Below the pieces are notes generated by a model. It made no database searches and was not told where the DNA came from. It saw only the letters and a list, made by a program, of their open reading frames with translations. Below are positions 44,834-56,590 of a stretch of 64,000 nt of DNA, piece by piece; position 1 is the first letter of the stretch, and every line of letters begins with the position of its first letter. The position numbers were made by a program, and so were the translations under genes. This DNA comes from Corinectria fuckeliana. Lineage: Eukaryota; Ascomycota; Sordariomycetes; Hypocreales; Nectriaceae. The stretch covers positions 186,001-250,000 of the forward strand of contig WPDH01000060.1 in assembly GCA_019137255.1 (NCBI GenBank). Reading direction: 5' to 3'.

Positions 44834-47304
44834 TTAAAAGGCATCCTCAAAGGGGCAGTCGACACTATCGTGGCCATCGCGCTCACACACAGCGCACCAC
44901 TTTTCCGGGTCCATGATGCCACTATCCTTGCCTGCCACAGGGCCAGACTCCATCGGGTTGGGCAGAATCCTGACGTTTGGGGAGGGAGGGCCAGGGTTCT
45001 TGAACTTCATGGTAGAGAGGGGCGCCGGGGCGTCATCTCCAGTTGGAGTGTGAGGCTTCAGCTCGTCGTGAGCGGCATCGTTGTCCATGTTCATGTCGCT
45101 GTTGGTCTTAGCACCGTCGGGACCGAACATGTTGGTGCAAGTGAGGATGTCGTGGCCGTTAGTCTCGCAGATCTCACACCAGAGGGTGCTAGTCTCGGTG
45201 GCGTTGGAGTAGACATCGCTCTCGGCCATCGTATCGAGGGTGCTAGCTCGTCGCTTGTGGCCGGCGTCGGGGGAGCGAGCCTCATAGGCCTGGGCGAGAA
45301 CGATCGTGTCGCGAGAGTCTCTCAGTGAGGATCTGTGATGTGCGGGAGCGCCCCCTCCCTGACGGAGCGACTCGACCTCCTGCTGCAATTCCTCCTCCCG
45401 GCTGTTCTTCTTCTCGAGAAGCGTCTGCAGTTCGGCAACCTGTCGCTCGAGATTGTCGCGGGCAATCTTGTTCTCGACGTCTCCTCCCATGAAAGAGCCT
45501 GGGCGCTGCGTAGGCGTCCTCTCTTCCGCACCGGGGATGCTATCTCGACTCAAGGAGTGGATGATGGCTTTGAGTCCCCTAATCTCATCGTCCTTCTGCT
45601 CCAACTCCTTGGAAGATATGGTGGGTTCACTGTTGCCAGTGGTAGCAGCGGACGCCTTCTCGCGTTCACGGCGCAGCTCTGTCCTTGTTCGTTCGACTTC
45701 GCCGCGTAGAAACTCAACCTCACCACGGGCTTCGGCCTCGCCCCTGCGGGCATCCTCTAGGCCGTCCTCGAGCTCTTGGACAAATTCCTCTAACTGCTTG
45801 AACTGGCTCGTTACGGAGTCGACGTCGACATTTCGGGACTCTAGCTCTCGAACATCCGCCATGAGTTCCTCTATGCGCTTCTCGTAGACACGCTCCGTCT
45901 CGGTGCTGGCCAATTCCAGGGTGTCGATGGTACTTCGAAAGTCTGCTCGGTGGGCGTCAAATTCAGAGGTGAGCATGGCGATCTTGTCGGCCTTTTCTCG
46001 TAGTAAGTGTCGGAGCTGCGATGTGTCCTTGTCGTCCAGGCTGTTCCGTCTTGGTGGTGGCGGGGCGTCGGCGTTCTCCATAAGTCCTTGTAGCTCGACG
46101 AGGCTGCTCTCCATGTCCGACAAAGTAGACGACTGTTCTTTGAGCTGCTGTTCGCGCTCTTCGAGTTGCGCTCGCAGACGCTCCATCTCCTCTTCGTTTG
46201 CAGCATTGGCGGCGGCACGTGAAGCGGGTCGAACTTTCATGCTAAACGACGAGACTGATCCCATGCTGCCATTCGTCATGGTTCGCTGTACTCCCATGGG
46301 TGTGGCATCATCGTCCAGCCCGGAAATGGAGCCTAACGCAGAGATGCTTCGTGGTCCTACGCTAGGTTTCCGCTCTAGCTTGGACATCTTCTTGCTTGGA
46401 TCCCCCGCTGTTCCCCGCACGCTCTGGGCAAAGCGATTCGTAGGGCTTCCATATCTTGACGACTGGGACTTGGCAGGTGTAGCCATAGACGGTCGAGGTC
46501 CGGGAGTCATCTGCATCCGACGCACGGGGGAGTCGGGGCGGGGCAGAGAAGTCCTGGTAGCTCGCTTGCCTTGGGGACTCGGGGCACGGGCGCCGGGCCC
46601 GACGGAGGCGCTGAACTTGGGCAGGCTGGGGGTCGGAGGTGTGTAGTTGATGGAGTTTTGGGTTCCGGGCCTCAGGCCCCCGTATGAGCTGGCCGTCGGG
46701 GTCAAAGGGAACGAGGGAATCGACTCGCGCCGTACCAGTGCCTTGGACACAGGCAGAAAGATGCCTGCACCGGGGACGGTCGTGGTGAAATACGACACGC
46801 TGTTGCGGTCCTGTCAGCATACTGCACAGAAAGCCCGAGGTCGACAGTGCAGGCTCCAGCTTACCCATCAACATCGCCATTGTTTTTGCCCCGACTTGCA
46901 TAGTCTGGGTGCAGCTCAACTCCCGCAAAAGTGCCCCTTTTCCCTTGGACGGTTCCGACGAAGCGGACGGTTCCGTGCATGCCACCGGGGACGTCGACGG
47001 TGTCCCCAAAGGCAACATCGGCACCGAGGGCGGCGCGGCCGGGCGTCGTGGGTATCATGTTCTCGCTCAGGACGGATTCGACAGCGTAGCTCTCAGTGAC
47101 ATCGGGGATAGTAGCGAGAGAGCTCTGAGTGAGGGCAGCCAGCGAAGCCTTGCGCGGGAGTGGCGGTAGCGGAGGGAGGCCCTGTCGGGAATGGGAAGAG
47201 TAGGCGGCCTTGAGATTGGGAGTGGACGCGGCGCTGGAGGGACGTCGCAGGGATCGCGAAGGCGTCTTGGGCCGCAGTTGGGTGGTTGTTGTTGCGGAGG
47301 GCAT
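44834..47304 (-). CDS. CAP-Gly microtubule plus-end tracking protein (CLIP-170/Tip1/Bik1 type)
   Basis: Exons 47304-46865 and 46799-44834 (440+1966 nt) give 801 residues; the 65-bp intron ends at CAACAG and its junction joins GDVDG to VSYF. Order: Arg/Ser/Pro-rich N-terminus, one CAP-Gly domain at about 98-165 (GGMHGTVRFVGTV, ELHPDYASRGKNNGDVDG, VPGAGIFLP), a Ser-rich basic linker, a long coiled coil at about 330-600 with two breaks, and two CCHC zinc knuckles at the C-terminus (CEICETNGHDILTC and CAVCERDGHDSVDC, ending in FEDAF). This is the layout of CLIP-170 and fission yeast Tip1, which ride growing microtubule ends and control cell polarity. The usual GKNDG motif that binds EEY tails is GKNNG here. 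The protein has a single CAP-Gly, as in Bik1 and Tip1. Confidence 0.92.
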
Positions 47305-49946
47305 GGCGGCCTTTGGACGAGGCTAGCTAGGGCCTTGTTTTGCTATGGGGAGTGGTTCCGTAGAGGGGCGTGTCTCATTTGTTTACACCCTACGCTGCAG
47401 CCGGATGTGGCAAATAGGGGGGCGGGTTCTGTCGAGCAGCAATCCCGGCGTGTGTAACGACAGGAGCCAAAGCCTCAGAGAGCTCCGTTCTCCGTTGCTA
47501 GTAGTTCCCGCTGAACTAGCCCGGGTTGCCGAGCACCAAAGAGCGAGCGAGCTGCTGAAAGGGAAAACAGAAAAAGCACCGACTGCGGGAGTACGTCAGT
47601 AGCGCTGGCTGCGCTGGACTGGGCTGACGGCGGTGAAGACTGAACAGTGACGCGCTGTCTGTGTTAAATGAGACTAGCTGAAAATTTGCCGGAAGAGAAA
47701 TGAGGACGAGCGCCCTCAGCGATCTGATCGACTTGTGCGGAAGCGCGGGACGGGCGAATGGACGACGGGGGTCACCACAGAGTCGGAGTGGGAGAGGAAA
47801 GGAGAGAAGAGCGAGGTAGCGTTATGGTGGGGTGATGAGGAAATGAACCAGCAGGAGAGATTGGGGAGAGATTGGGTTGGGCGGGTTGGAAGAAGGAAGA
47901 AAAGAGAAGGCGAGAAGATGGAGGGGGGAAAGGGGAGGAAAGAGAGCAATAAGTTAACAAAAAAAAACACAAGGGCTCCTAAAGGCCAAAGGAATGCGGG
48001 TGATGTTTGATCTTCCCAAGTCGCAACGAGTTGGAAGCAAGCGACAGCGTGTTTGGTTGAGCGAACGCGTAGATAAAACGATGGGACGAGCTGGTTGAGC
48101 TTCAACGACACAGCTTCCTTCGACAACAAGGAGCGGGCGGCCCAGCGTCCTTTTGACTTCTCGTCCTTGATCTTTGTCCAAGGCTCCCTCTCTCCTGTTT
48201 CTCCCAGGTTGCCCGTCAGTGGTCACCGCCTCTGCACGGGGCCTTGCTCCACGCCTGCAAGTCTCTGACACAGGTTACAACGCAGGGGGCGGATGAGCTC
48301 AGTCCGGGGGCGGCTTTGCTGCTCGTTGCGTGCGATCCGTGGTTGGGATGAATAAACTCCGGGGAAGCAGCAGGGGGTTAAAGGGGGGGAGGAAGGGAGG
48401 GAGGGAGGACGGGAGGGAGCTGTGATGACCAGAAGGTGCTAGCTCGTGGTGGTGGTGATGATGATAACGGCGGTGGAGTTGGTGTTGATGATTCCAGCCT
48501 GGGAATTATTCTCTCTCTTTCTCTCTCTCTCTCTCTATTTTGCAAACGTCCTCTAGATTTCTTTCCAACGTCTCAACGGCGCCTCCCTTTATTTACATTG
48601 GTATTGAGGGGCCAAAACATCAAATGCCCCAGTCGCCCATGCAACTGCGTTGTCATGATGCATCGACCTGCAGCTCTATCTCTGTTTACATGTACCTAGG
48701 CCTCTGTCGCCGTGGCATCGCCCTGCAGCCGCTGCATCACGCGCTGCGACCTCCCCGCCCGGCTCCAATGACAGACCAGACCTTTGCTGCAGGCCGGTTG
48801 CAGCTCCGCAAGCCCCCCCCTGCGCCGAACCCGGTTTTGACGTCGGCGTGGGATCGGAGACCATGATTGATTACCCGCCATCCCCGGCTAGAAACCTAGC
48901 TTCAAGCTATGAGCTCGCCCGGAACAAACGTCCTGGAGTAGCCTACTAGATTACCTACATGGCCGCCCTGGCCGGCGGCTCCGGAGAATCCAGGGCCTAC
49001 CAGAGCCCAGAAATCTATACATAGGTAGGTAGCTACATAGTAGCAAATCTCTACAGGCTATGCCTTTTAGTCGTAAGACTCGTAGCCCCATCCTTTATTT
49101 CTAGCAGGTATCCCATTTCAAGAGGCGCCCACGGTTGATGATGGCTCTCAACAACACCAGTAAGACTCGATCAATCTAAGTCATTTCCACCATGTGCTTG
49201 ATAGGACCTGAATCCAGTACATAGCACCACGTTCAAGCCGCCAACTTACTACGTATTACGACGCAATGACTTGCATGTCTACGTATTGTCATTGCCTCTG
49301 AGCATGATACCCATCCGTATCCACCAAGCTAGCAACAGCGTTACATCCCGGAGCTGTCAAATTCCTCCTCCCTAGGCGTCCGTACATAGGTATCATTCTA
49401 TACGTAATTACCATTATATGTCAGCTTCGGCACGGAACACACATTGCCATGACGACATGTCGAGATAGGGGCAAAGAACATTGGCGTGAAGCGAGCATGC
49501 GGATTTAGCTTCTCGTATGATTCAATGCTTGAGATTTGCATCATGGCTGGCAGCTACCAACAACATGCTTCTTCGATTCGTACGTGTACTACTCCGTACT
49601 TCGTAGGCCTACTTAGTAGTCAAACACCCCTTCGGTCGCCACCCGAGTCCGTTCTTCCCAGCTGGCGATCAATCCGTTGCTAGTGGATGCACCATACCTC
49701 GTACCACGTGCAATCGTCCTCGCAAGAGCTGTTGTGACCTTCGTCCTCCACCCTTCTGCTTGGATAATGGATTGTAAATGGCTCCGCGAATTACCGCTGC
49801 TTCTCGGGCAGTTGAGCTCATCTGCACCTTTCCAAACAAGACAAGGCCACTTACTTTCGAGAGCCGATGGCTGCCATGTGTGCGAAAAGCAATGTCGGGT
49901 CTGCAGTATACCAGCCTTGGCTAATAATGAATTTTCGCCGATCCTA
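47305..49946. other. Gene-free region upstream of the CAP-Gly gene (about 2.6 kb)
   Basis: No coding exon recognised. Contains a purine-rich tract with GAGGGAGG runs (about 48386-48418), a CT microsatellite (48510-48537), and TAGGTAGGTAGC near 49022-49033. The part next to 47305 is the CAP-Gly gene promoter; the right part is the 3' flank of the membrane-protein gene. Confidence 0.55.
48510..48537. repeat. CT dinucleotide microsatellite
   Basis: Near-perfect CT repeat with a single TTT interruption, in non-coding sequence. Confidence 0.85.
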
Positions 49947-50993
49947 CTAAGACGGCGAGCTGTGATCTCGCTCGATAATGTCGTCGCGTCCTAGTGGTCT
50001 CGTTCCGTCATTAAGAACCATGGCCTCTCGATGCTGTCGTCGAAGCCGCTGCTCCTCGGCGGAATGCTCTCGAGTCCGAGGGACCTGCTGGTCTCCAAGT
50101 GGTCCACTGGGCGTCTCCTCCTCGATCTCCATGATGAGGTCGGGACGCTCTCGTATTCGCCGCCTGGAGTTTTCCTTGTCAATCAACCCTGCCTTCTCCA
50201 AAGCTTGCAGGCCCCGTTTTGAAACCCTGATCTTGTCTACAATGTCGACGATCCGGTTGCCCTTCAGTTGCATATAGCTTTTGAAGTTGCGGCGTCTCTC
50301 CTCCGGCTCGTCGCCCCAGTCTTGCTTTGCAAGCCATTTCTCGACGAATTGGGCCTTGACCAGGTTGCTGGCACCGTACTTGTTGATCAGTTCTAGAATG
50401 AACATGAGACAGAACCTCTCAGCCATGTCGCGGAGGTAGTACTCGTCCCAGTGGCTGTCGGTGAGCCTTGGTCGCTCGACATCGGTCAAGCTCAGCTCGA
50501 GAGACCTCACCAGAGCAGAATACGCCTTTGCGTTATTCAACTTCGCCAGTCCATCAAGACCTAGAAATTCAGACACGTGCATGGCTCATCGCGCGTATAG
50601 AAACATACCAATAGTTTGACCGGTAAGAAGAGCCAACGCTCGGAGACATCGCATGCGCTCGTCGTAGTTCGGTCTAGTGATGCCGTAAAGTAAACCCTGT
50701 GTGGTCTCGGAATCGTTGACGGCCCTGTCGCAGAGAATCTTGATGGAGATTTCTCTGATGGAATAATTCGGGTGGTCTAAAAGTTTCTCGAGGGTTTCGG
50801 CCTGTAGCGAGTCTTCGGTGTCTTGTGTGATGTACTGTGTCTTCGGCTGAGTTGGCGGTATTTCGTTGTCGTCGCGGATGATGGTGAGAGCAGTGAACAT
50901 GGTGCTGACAATGCCAAAAGTGGCCAAGCCCAGGCTCAAAAGAACCACCCGCTCATCGCGGGAAAATGCAAGCAAGCTGTTTGCCCAGCCCAT
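49947..50993 (-). CDS. Single-pass membrane protein with helical-repeat (ARM-like) domain
   Basis: Exons 50993-50609 and 50560-49947 (385+614 nt) give 332 residues; the 48-bp intron is GTATGT..TTCTAG. I recognise the general style of a conserved fungal protein but not a named family. After a short N-terminus (MGWANSLLAFSRDER) one hydrophobic helix spans about residues 17-38 (VVLLSLGLATFGIVSTMFTA). Helical repeats follow (LEKLLDHPNYSIREISIKIL, then CLRALALLTGQTIGLDGLAK), resembling armadillo repeats. A charged helical segment and a disordered Arg/Glu-rich tail end the protein. A membrane-anchored scaffold is an inference from this layout. The start at 50993 is the first ATG in frame and puts the membrane helix near the N-terminus. 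It is divergent from NOP14. Confidence 0.8.
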
Positions 50994-51685
50994 CTTGTTT
51001 AATAGAGCGTTTTTTATTTCATGATACTGTTGAGGATAGGGACGTGACGCTTGTGATGGCAGAGGAAGCAAGCTATCGGCCAGCTCTTGGCGACGACAGG
51101 TTCTGCCGTGCGTTACCGCCTTGGTGAGATGGAGTAGCGTAGAACATGCTCCAGTGGCTACTCTTTGCTAATAGGAACTCAGCCTTTGAATATAGCTTTT
51201 AGCCTTAAGAGAATGCTGAGGAGAGCGAGAATAGACTGCAAGACGACTATTCTGACTACGGCTCTTTGATACTATCAGTTAGAGTTGGTCAGTGTAGGGT
51301 TGGGTAAGATCAATTTCGGTATATGTCCTTGCTAGTGCAGAGACCTGTAAGCCCCCGGGATTGATAGAAGCATGCGAATCGACTACAGATTTCTAAAAAG
51401 CCTTTTGCCTCTGACACTGATTTTCGTAATTTTACAATAGTACCCGGACTTCAAGTCTAACGAATACCTAAACATCGTCGGGCTTATGTGTTGCAAGTCA
51501 ATTCATTGCGTTTTGCACGCTCAAGTCTATTGCCCGAGAGGTGGGTCCGAGACTGTCCCAGGCCAGATCCCCACAGCCCCATCCATTACGGAGCTGATAA
51601 CGATAAGGATTTTCAAGAAAAAAATCCTAGCTTTCAGATCTTTGAACGTGCTACGGCAAGGCTCCTACAAACCATCAAAGTCGAC
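50994..51685. promoter_or_regulatory. Divergent promoter region (membrane protein / NOP14)
   Basis: A 692-bp head-to-head interval between two start codons. No exon seen. No nameable binding site was identified with confidence. Confidence 0.45.
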
Positions 51686-54462
51686 ATGGCCGGCTCTCAG
51701 CTCAAGCGCCTCAAGGCGTCCCTCAGGGAGCAGGGAATTGTTGGTCCACAGAAGTCCAAGAAGCAGAAGCGAGGCCAGGCTCAGGATGAGCGCGCTCGCA
51801 ACGAAAAGCGCCTCCAAAGAGGGGTGGTCCTGGAGGGCATTCGCGAACAATTCAACCCTTTCGACCTAAAGCATGCCGCTCGAGGCCCCAAATTCGAGGT
51901 TACTACCAATCGCCCAATTCCTGCCGGCATGGCAGGTAGCATCAAAGGTCGACCGGGCCAGACCAAGGCGGCTAGCGAAGCGAGGGTAATAGACACAATC
52001 TCCGATACATCGGTGCGTTGCTAACAGAGACACAACAGCGTCGAGAGACCCTACTCGTGGAGATGCAACGCCGCAACAAGGTCGGTGGCATCATCGATCG
52101 TCGGTTCGGTGAAAACGATCCTACTATGGCCCCCGAGGAGAAGATGCTGGAGCGCTTCGCCAGAGAGAAACAGAGAAGTCACAAAAAGGGGGCCATGTTC
52201 GACCTGGAAGACGACGAGCCCTCAGAAGGCTTGACCCATATGGGCAAGTCCCTGTCTTTCGACCGCATGCAGGGGCGAGACGACTTCAAAGAGGATGACC
52301 TTGAGGAGGACTACGACAGCGACGGCTCCGTCCGCGAGAGACAGAGGCTAAAGCGCATTCGCGATCTTGCGGCCGTAGGTAGCGATGGGGAAGACAACGA
52401 AAACGACGAGCCTGAACGGAAGAAGACCAAGAAGGAAGTGATGGAGGAGGTGATCGCCAAATCCAAGCTGCACAAGTACGAGCGCCAGGCTGCCAAGGAG
52501 GAAGACGACGATCTACGAGCAGAACTCGACAAAGAGTTTTCGAACATTCATTGGCTTCTTTCACAAGGTCCGCAGGGCTCCAAGCCTCGCGCTGCCGAAA
52601 ATGGGCCAGTCTCTACTATTGCCGGCGTAGATCGAAGTGCTTTTGAGAAGGAATTCGACCTGCAGGTAAAGAAACTGGCACAGGACAAGAAAGCCCAACC
52701 TGCCGACCGCACGAAGACGGACGAAGAAAAGGTCGAAGAAGAGTCTCAGAGACTGAAAAAGCTTGAAGACAAACGACAGCGACGTATGAGGGGTGAGGAG
52801 GTGTCGGACAGCGAGGACGATCGCAAGGCAGACAAAGACTACTCCAAGGACCCCGAGTTCATGGATATGGACGAGGAGGAAGAAGACTATGGCCTAGGAA
52901 GTGGTCTCAAATCCCGACCTACCGCTACCGAGCTGGGATTTGACGATGAGGATGACTTTCTCATCGACGACGACCTCGTGGCGAGTGGCTCTGATCTGGA
53001 ACTCATCGAAAGCGACGAGGACTCCGACGTAGAGGGCTCTGATGAGGAGGATGACTTCACCAAAGGCTTGCTCAACGAAGAGGAGGCTAGGAATCCCGTT
53101 TTTGAGGCAGATTCGTCCACAAAGGCATCGGCGATCCAAAAAGGAGACGACGAGGGTCTACCATACACCTTCCCTTGCCCCCAGTCCTACGACGAGCTCT
53201 TGTCCGTCACTGCGCCTTATCCGTCAAAGAGTATCCCCACGATCGTTCAAAGAATTCGTGCGCTCTACCATCCGAAGCTCGACAGCCGGAACAAGGAGCG
53301 ACTTGCGAATTTCTCTGCAGCTCTGGTTGACTTCGTCGCCTCTCCTTGGGATCCTACAACATCCCCTTCGTTTTCTGTTCTGGAGAGCATCGTTCGTCAT
53401 ATCCACTCTCTCGCCAAGATGTTCCCCATCGAGATCAGCAAGCAATTCCGACAGAACATTGAGAGAATGAGCAGCGAACGTCCCTTGGCCTTGCAGCCCG
53501 AGGACTTGATTCTCCTTGCCGCTGTTGGCACTGTCTTCCCTACATCTGATCACTTTCATCAGGTTGTTACGCCCGCCATGTTGGCAATTTCGCGGTACCT
53601 CGGACAGAAAGTCCCACAACAGTTGTCTGACTTCGCAGTCGGTACATATTTGTCGATCCTCGCTGTCAGCTATCAGAAGCTGGCCAAGAGATACGTCCCA
53701 GAGGTGATCAACTTCTCCCTGAACACTTTGTATGCCCTCTCTCCAGTAGCAGCGTCGAAAAGGCTGGGTAACTTCCCCATTCACAGCGCCCCGGTTAGCG
53801 TTCGAGCCGATTCTGCCAGCAAGATCCTCCTGAGGAAGCTAAACTTTTCTGATTGCCGAGGCATTAGTGTCACCGGCACGCAAGCCAAAGTGCTCAAAGT
53901 GTCCATACTAGCCACAACCGTTCAAGTCCTCGAGGCCGCTGCGGAAGCGTGGACTGGAAAGAGCTCGATCCTGGAGACGTTTTCCCAGGTAGTAGACGTC
54001 CTGAAGCACCTCGGTGGCAAGAGCTGCCGTTCTCATCTGCCCTCTGTTCTAGTTGAACGAGTCGAGAAGCTCCAAGCCAAGCTTGAGCGGATGCTCCAGG
54101 TAGCTCAACTATCTCGCCGCCCCCTAGAGTTGCATCACCACAAAGCCCTGGCGATCAAGACGTATGTGCCCAAGTTCGAGGAGACATTCGATCCCGACAA
54201 GCACTACGACCCCGATCGCGAGCGTGCCGAGCTCGCCAAGCTGAGGGCCGAGCACAAGAAGGAGCGCAAGGGCGCGATGAGAGAGTTGCGGAAGGATGCC
54301 AACTTCATGGCGAGGGAGAAGCTGCGGGTCAAGAAGGCCAAGGACGAGGCATACGAGAAGAAATACAAGAGGCTTGTGGCCGAGATCCAGAGCGAGGAGG
54401 GACGAGAGTCGAATATCTACGAGAGGGAAAAGGCGTCGAGGAAGAGAGCGAAGAACAGGTAG
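51686..54462 (+). CDS. nop14: Nucleolar complex protein 14 (NOP14), small-subunit processome
   Basis: Exons 51686-51985 and 52039-54462 (300+2424 nt) give 907 residues; the 53-bp intron is GTAATA..CAACAG in phase 0. Nop14 is a nucleolar component of the 90S pre-ribosome needed for 18S rRNA maturation and 40S export. Seen: a basic N-terminus (AGSQLKRLKASLREQG), IREQFNPFDLKHAARGPKFE, the hallmark KVGGIIDRRFGENDPTM, the acidic middle (LEEDYDSDGSVRERQR and repeated DED runs), then the alpha-helical C-terminal region with LALQPEDLILLAAVGTVFPT and the basic end (PKFEETFDPDKHYDPDRERA, KRLVAEIQSEEGRESN). An acceptor at 52027 would break the frame; the one at 52038 keeps it. Confidence 0.95.
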
Positions 54463-55130
54463 AAGGATATCCCGTGCACAGAATACCAGCACCTTTCATT
54501 TCTATGCACAAATATGTCCCTAGGATAAGTGTGTCTTGCTCTCGGACGACAATCATAGTAAGTATTATGAGCACAACAAAAACCCAAGTATCACCCACCA
54601 CCAGACAGTCAATTCTCAGGGCTCCTACGATCAGCCCTCCATACTACATCCTCTATCCACGATCGTGAGTCAGAAAGTCGACAACGGAGATTAAATGAAT
54701 AAAAAGATGTAGACACCTGGTTCAATGGGCCGTCATGTTCTTGGGCCATATACCAGTGCGGGCATGCCGCAGCTTTATTGGTACTGTATTATTCATGCTG
54801 CATCCACCCCGCGGGGTGCCATAGACCGCCATTACCGAACCAAAATACAGTGTGTTGTTGATAACCCCAACTGTACTGCCGTCAGCTGAGAATTTCTGCC
54901 TGGGGAACTGGCGAGGCCCTCTGTAAGACAGCAGCCGTTTCTCTTCTCACCAAAGTCTAGTGACAGAGTTGCCATTCTCAACACTGTTTCATGAAGAGCC
55001 TTTCTCATCAGACCTTGCGTCGTCAATTAAGCGGCCACTGTTCCAATCACAGCCTTATCATATCCCCAGCCTCAGGCGCTTCCTTGTCGACTCGAGCTCA
55101 ATTCCCACGGCTCGTGAGCGCCTCGACATC
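54463..55130. other. Intergenic region NOP14 to G-patch gene
   Basis: 3' flank of NOP14 and promoter of the next gene. No feature recognised. The G-patch frame is open back to about 54960 without an ATG. Confidence 0.6.
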
Positions 55131-56144
55131 ATGAGCACATCGCCACAAAACGGTGCATGTGCACCTCACGATGACAACGGTGATGACGACTACATGAACA
55201 TGACCTTCGATGATCCCGCACCCGTCAAGGAGTCATCCTTCCAGCGCACCCAACGACTTAAACGCGAGTCCCGCGCCAGAGGCATCGTCAAGTCCAAGGC
55301 CCAGCTCGCCGAAGAAGAAGAAGCCGCCCGGGAAAAGGCGCTGTCAACGTCCATGCTAGACGACCCACGGACCAAGAAGAGCAAGGGCCTCGCCATGATG
55401 GCCAAGATGGGCTTCACGGGCGGCGGCCTCGGCAAGAAGACGGACGACGGCCAGAGCCAGGGCAGGGTAGAGCCAATCAAGGTCAGCGTCAAGGAGGACC
55501 GCAGCGGCATTGGCTTGGATAATGAGAAGAAGAGGAAGCTACGGGAGGCGGCGCAAGAGAGGGAAGTGAAGATGGCCAAGATGGATCCGGATGAATATCG
55601 CGAGCGCGTGAGGAGGGAGCGTGAGGAGGCACGGCTTGAGAAGCAGTTTTGGGCCGCTCAGCGCGTTGCCGAAGGCATGGACGACGAACAACCCGATGTT
55701 CAGCATATCAGAATAGATGAGACCTCGCCCGAGGACACTGAGTCGACAAAGAAGCCGCGGCCAATGTCATCACGCCTGCTCAAGTCCACCCCCGTGCTAT
55801 ACAGAGGCCTAGCCCGCCACCGCGAGGAGAAGGAACGCGATAGACGGATGCGGTATGACCTCGAGCAGTCGCTGTCCCGGCTTCCCACATACGAGGATGA
55901 CCTCGAGGACGCCGACGACAAGCAAGCTCTAGGTAAAGGACACGCGGTATGTGCCACGGCCGAGGATCTGGACGAAGAGGATGAAGAACTGGACGAGTTC
56001 AACGCCCTAGAGATTGAGGAGCGGCTAAGACAGGTATTGGAGTACCTACGAGAGAAGCACAGGTATTGCTTTTGGTGTAAAATGGCATACGAAGACTCGG
56101 AAATGGAGGGGTGCCCGGGACTGACGGAGGAGGATCACGATTGA
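55131..56144 (+). CDS. G-patch domain protein, GPATCH11/DUF4187 type
   Basis: A single exon of 337 residues starting at the ATG at 55131 (MSTSPQNGACAPHDDNGDDD). The G-patch lies at about 85-130 (KGLAMMAKMGFTGGGLGKK, IKVSVKEDRSGIGLDNEKK); such domains activate DEAH helicases in RNA processing. A charged coiled coil follows, then the C-terminal DUF4187 domain (EERLRQVLEYLREKHRYCFW and CKMAYEDSEMEGCPGLTEED), which has the CxxC-like zinc pattern shared with human GPATCH11. A nuclear RNA-processing role is inferred from family. The upstream open frame has no ATG, so this start is preferred. Confidence 0.88.
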   Translation: MSTSPQNGACAPHDDNGDDDYMNMTFDDPAPVKESSFQRTQRLKRESRARGIVKSKAQLAEEEEAAREKALSTSMLDDPRTKKSKGLAMMAKMGFTGGGLGKKTDDGQSQGRVEPIKVSVKEDRSGIGLDNEKKRKLREAAQEREVKMAKMDPDEYRERVRREREEARLEKQFWAAQRVAEGMDDEQPDVQHIRIDETSPEDTESTKKPRPMSSRLLKSTPVLYRGLARHREEKERDRRMRYDLEQSLSRLPTYEDDLEDADDKQALGKGHAVCATAEDLDEEDEELDEFNALEIEERLRQVLEYLREKHRYCFWCKMAYEDSEMEGCPGLTEEDHD

Positions 56145-56590
56145 GGCAACGCATCTTGGGTAGGCTATTTCGGAACATCGAGGTCGCCATTTCAGTCTAT
56201 TTTTATCCTGAAAATGAGTGTAAAAGGAACTCGTTAGTGGAGGATGAGCCTTTGTCAGAGAACATAGGGGGCGGATGTTCTTATACTCAACAAAGGGCAT
56301 TTATCCAGGTTCAGCGGGATGTTCACCCAATGCTTCAATGCCCCAATGTTCAGAATTGGTAGCGGGAACATCCAAAGACGACAGGCTTAAATCACCTTCA
56401 ATTCGCACACGCATTACCACATATGATACAAATCATCAATACTCGACACTTCATACTATCGAGCAGAATCGTGCACCAATCGTACAACCCACCACCGCGG
56501 CCCGGGGTGTAAGGGAATCTTACAGCATATCCAGCTAGACAGCAGCTTCCCGACAACCCAGACAGACCTATCGATCAATCCAACGGCAAC
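56145..56590. other. Intergenic region, G-patch gene to amidoligase gene
   Basis: A 446-bp stretch that holds the amidoligase promoter. No coding or RNA feature recognised. Confidence 0.6.
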
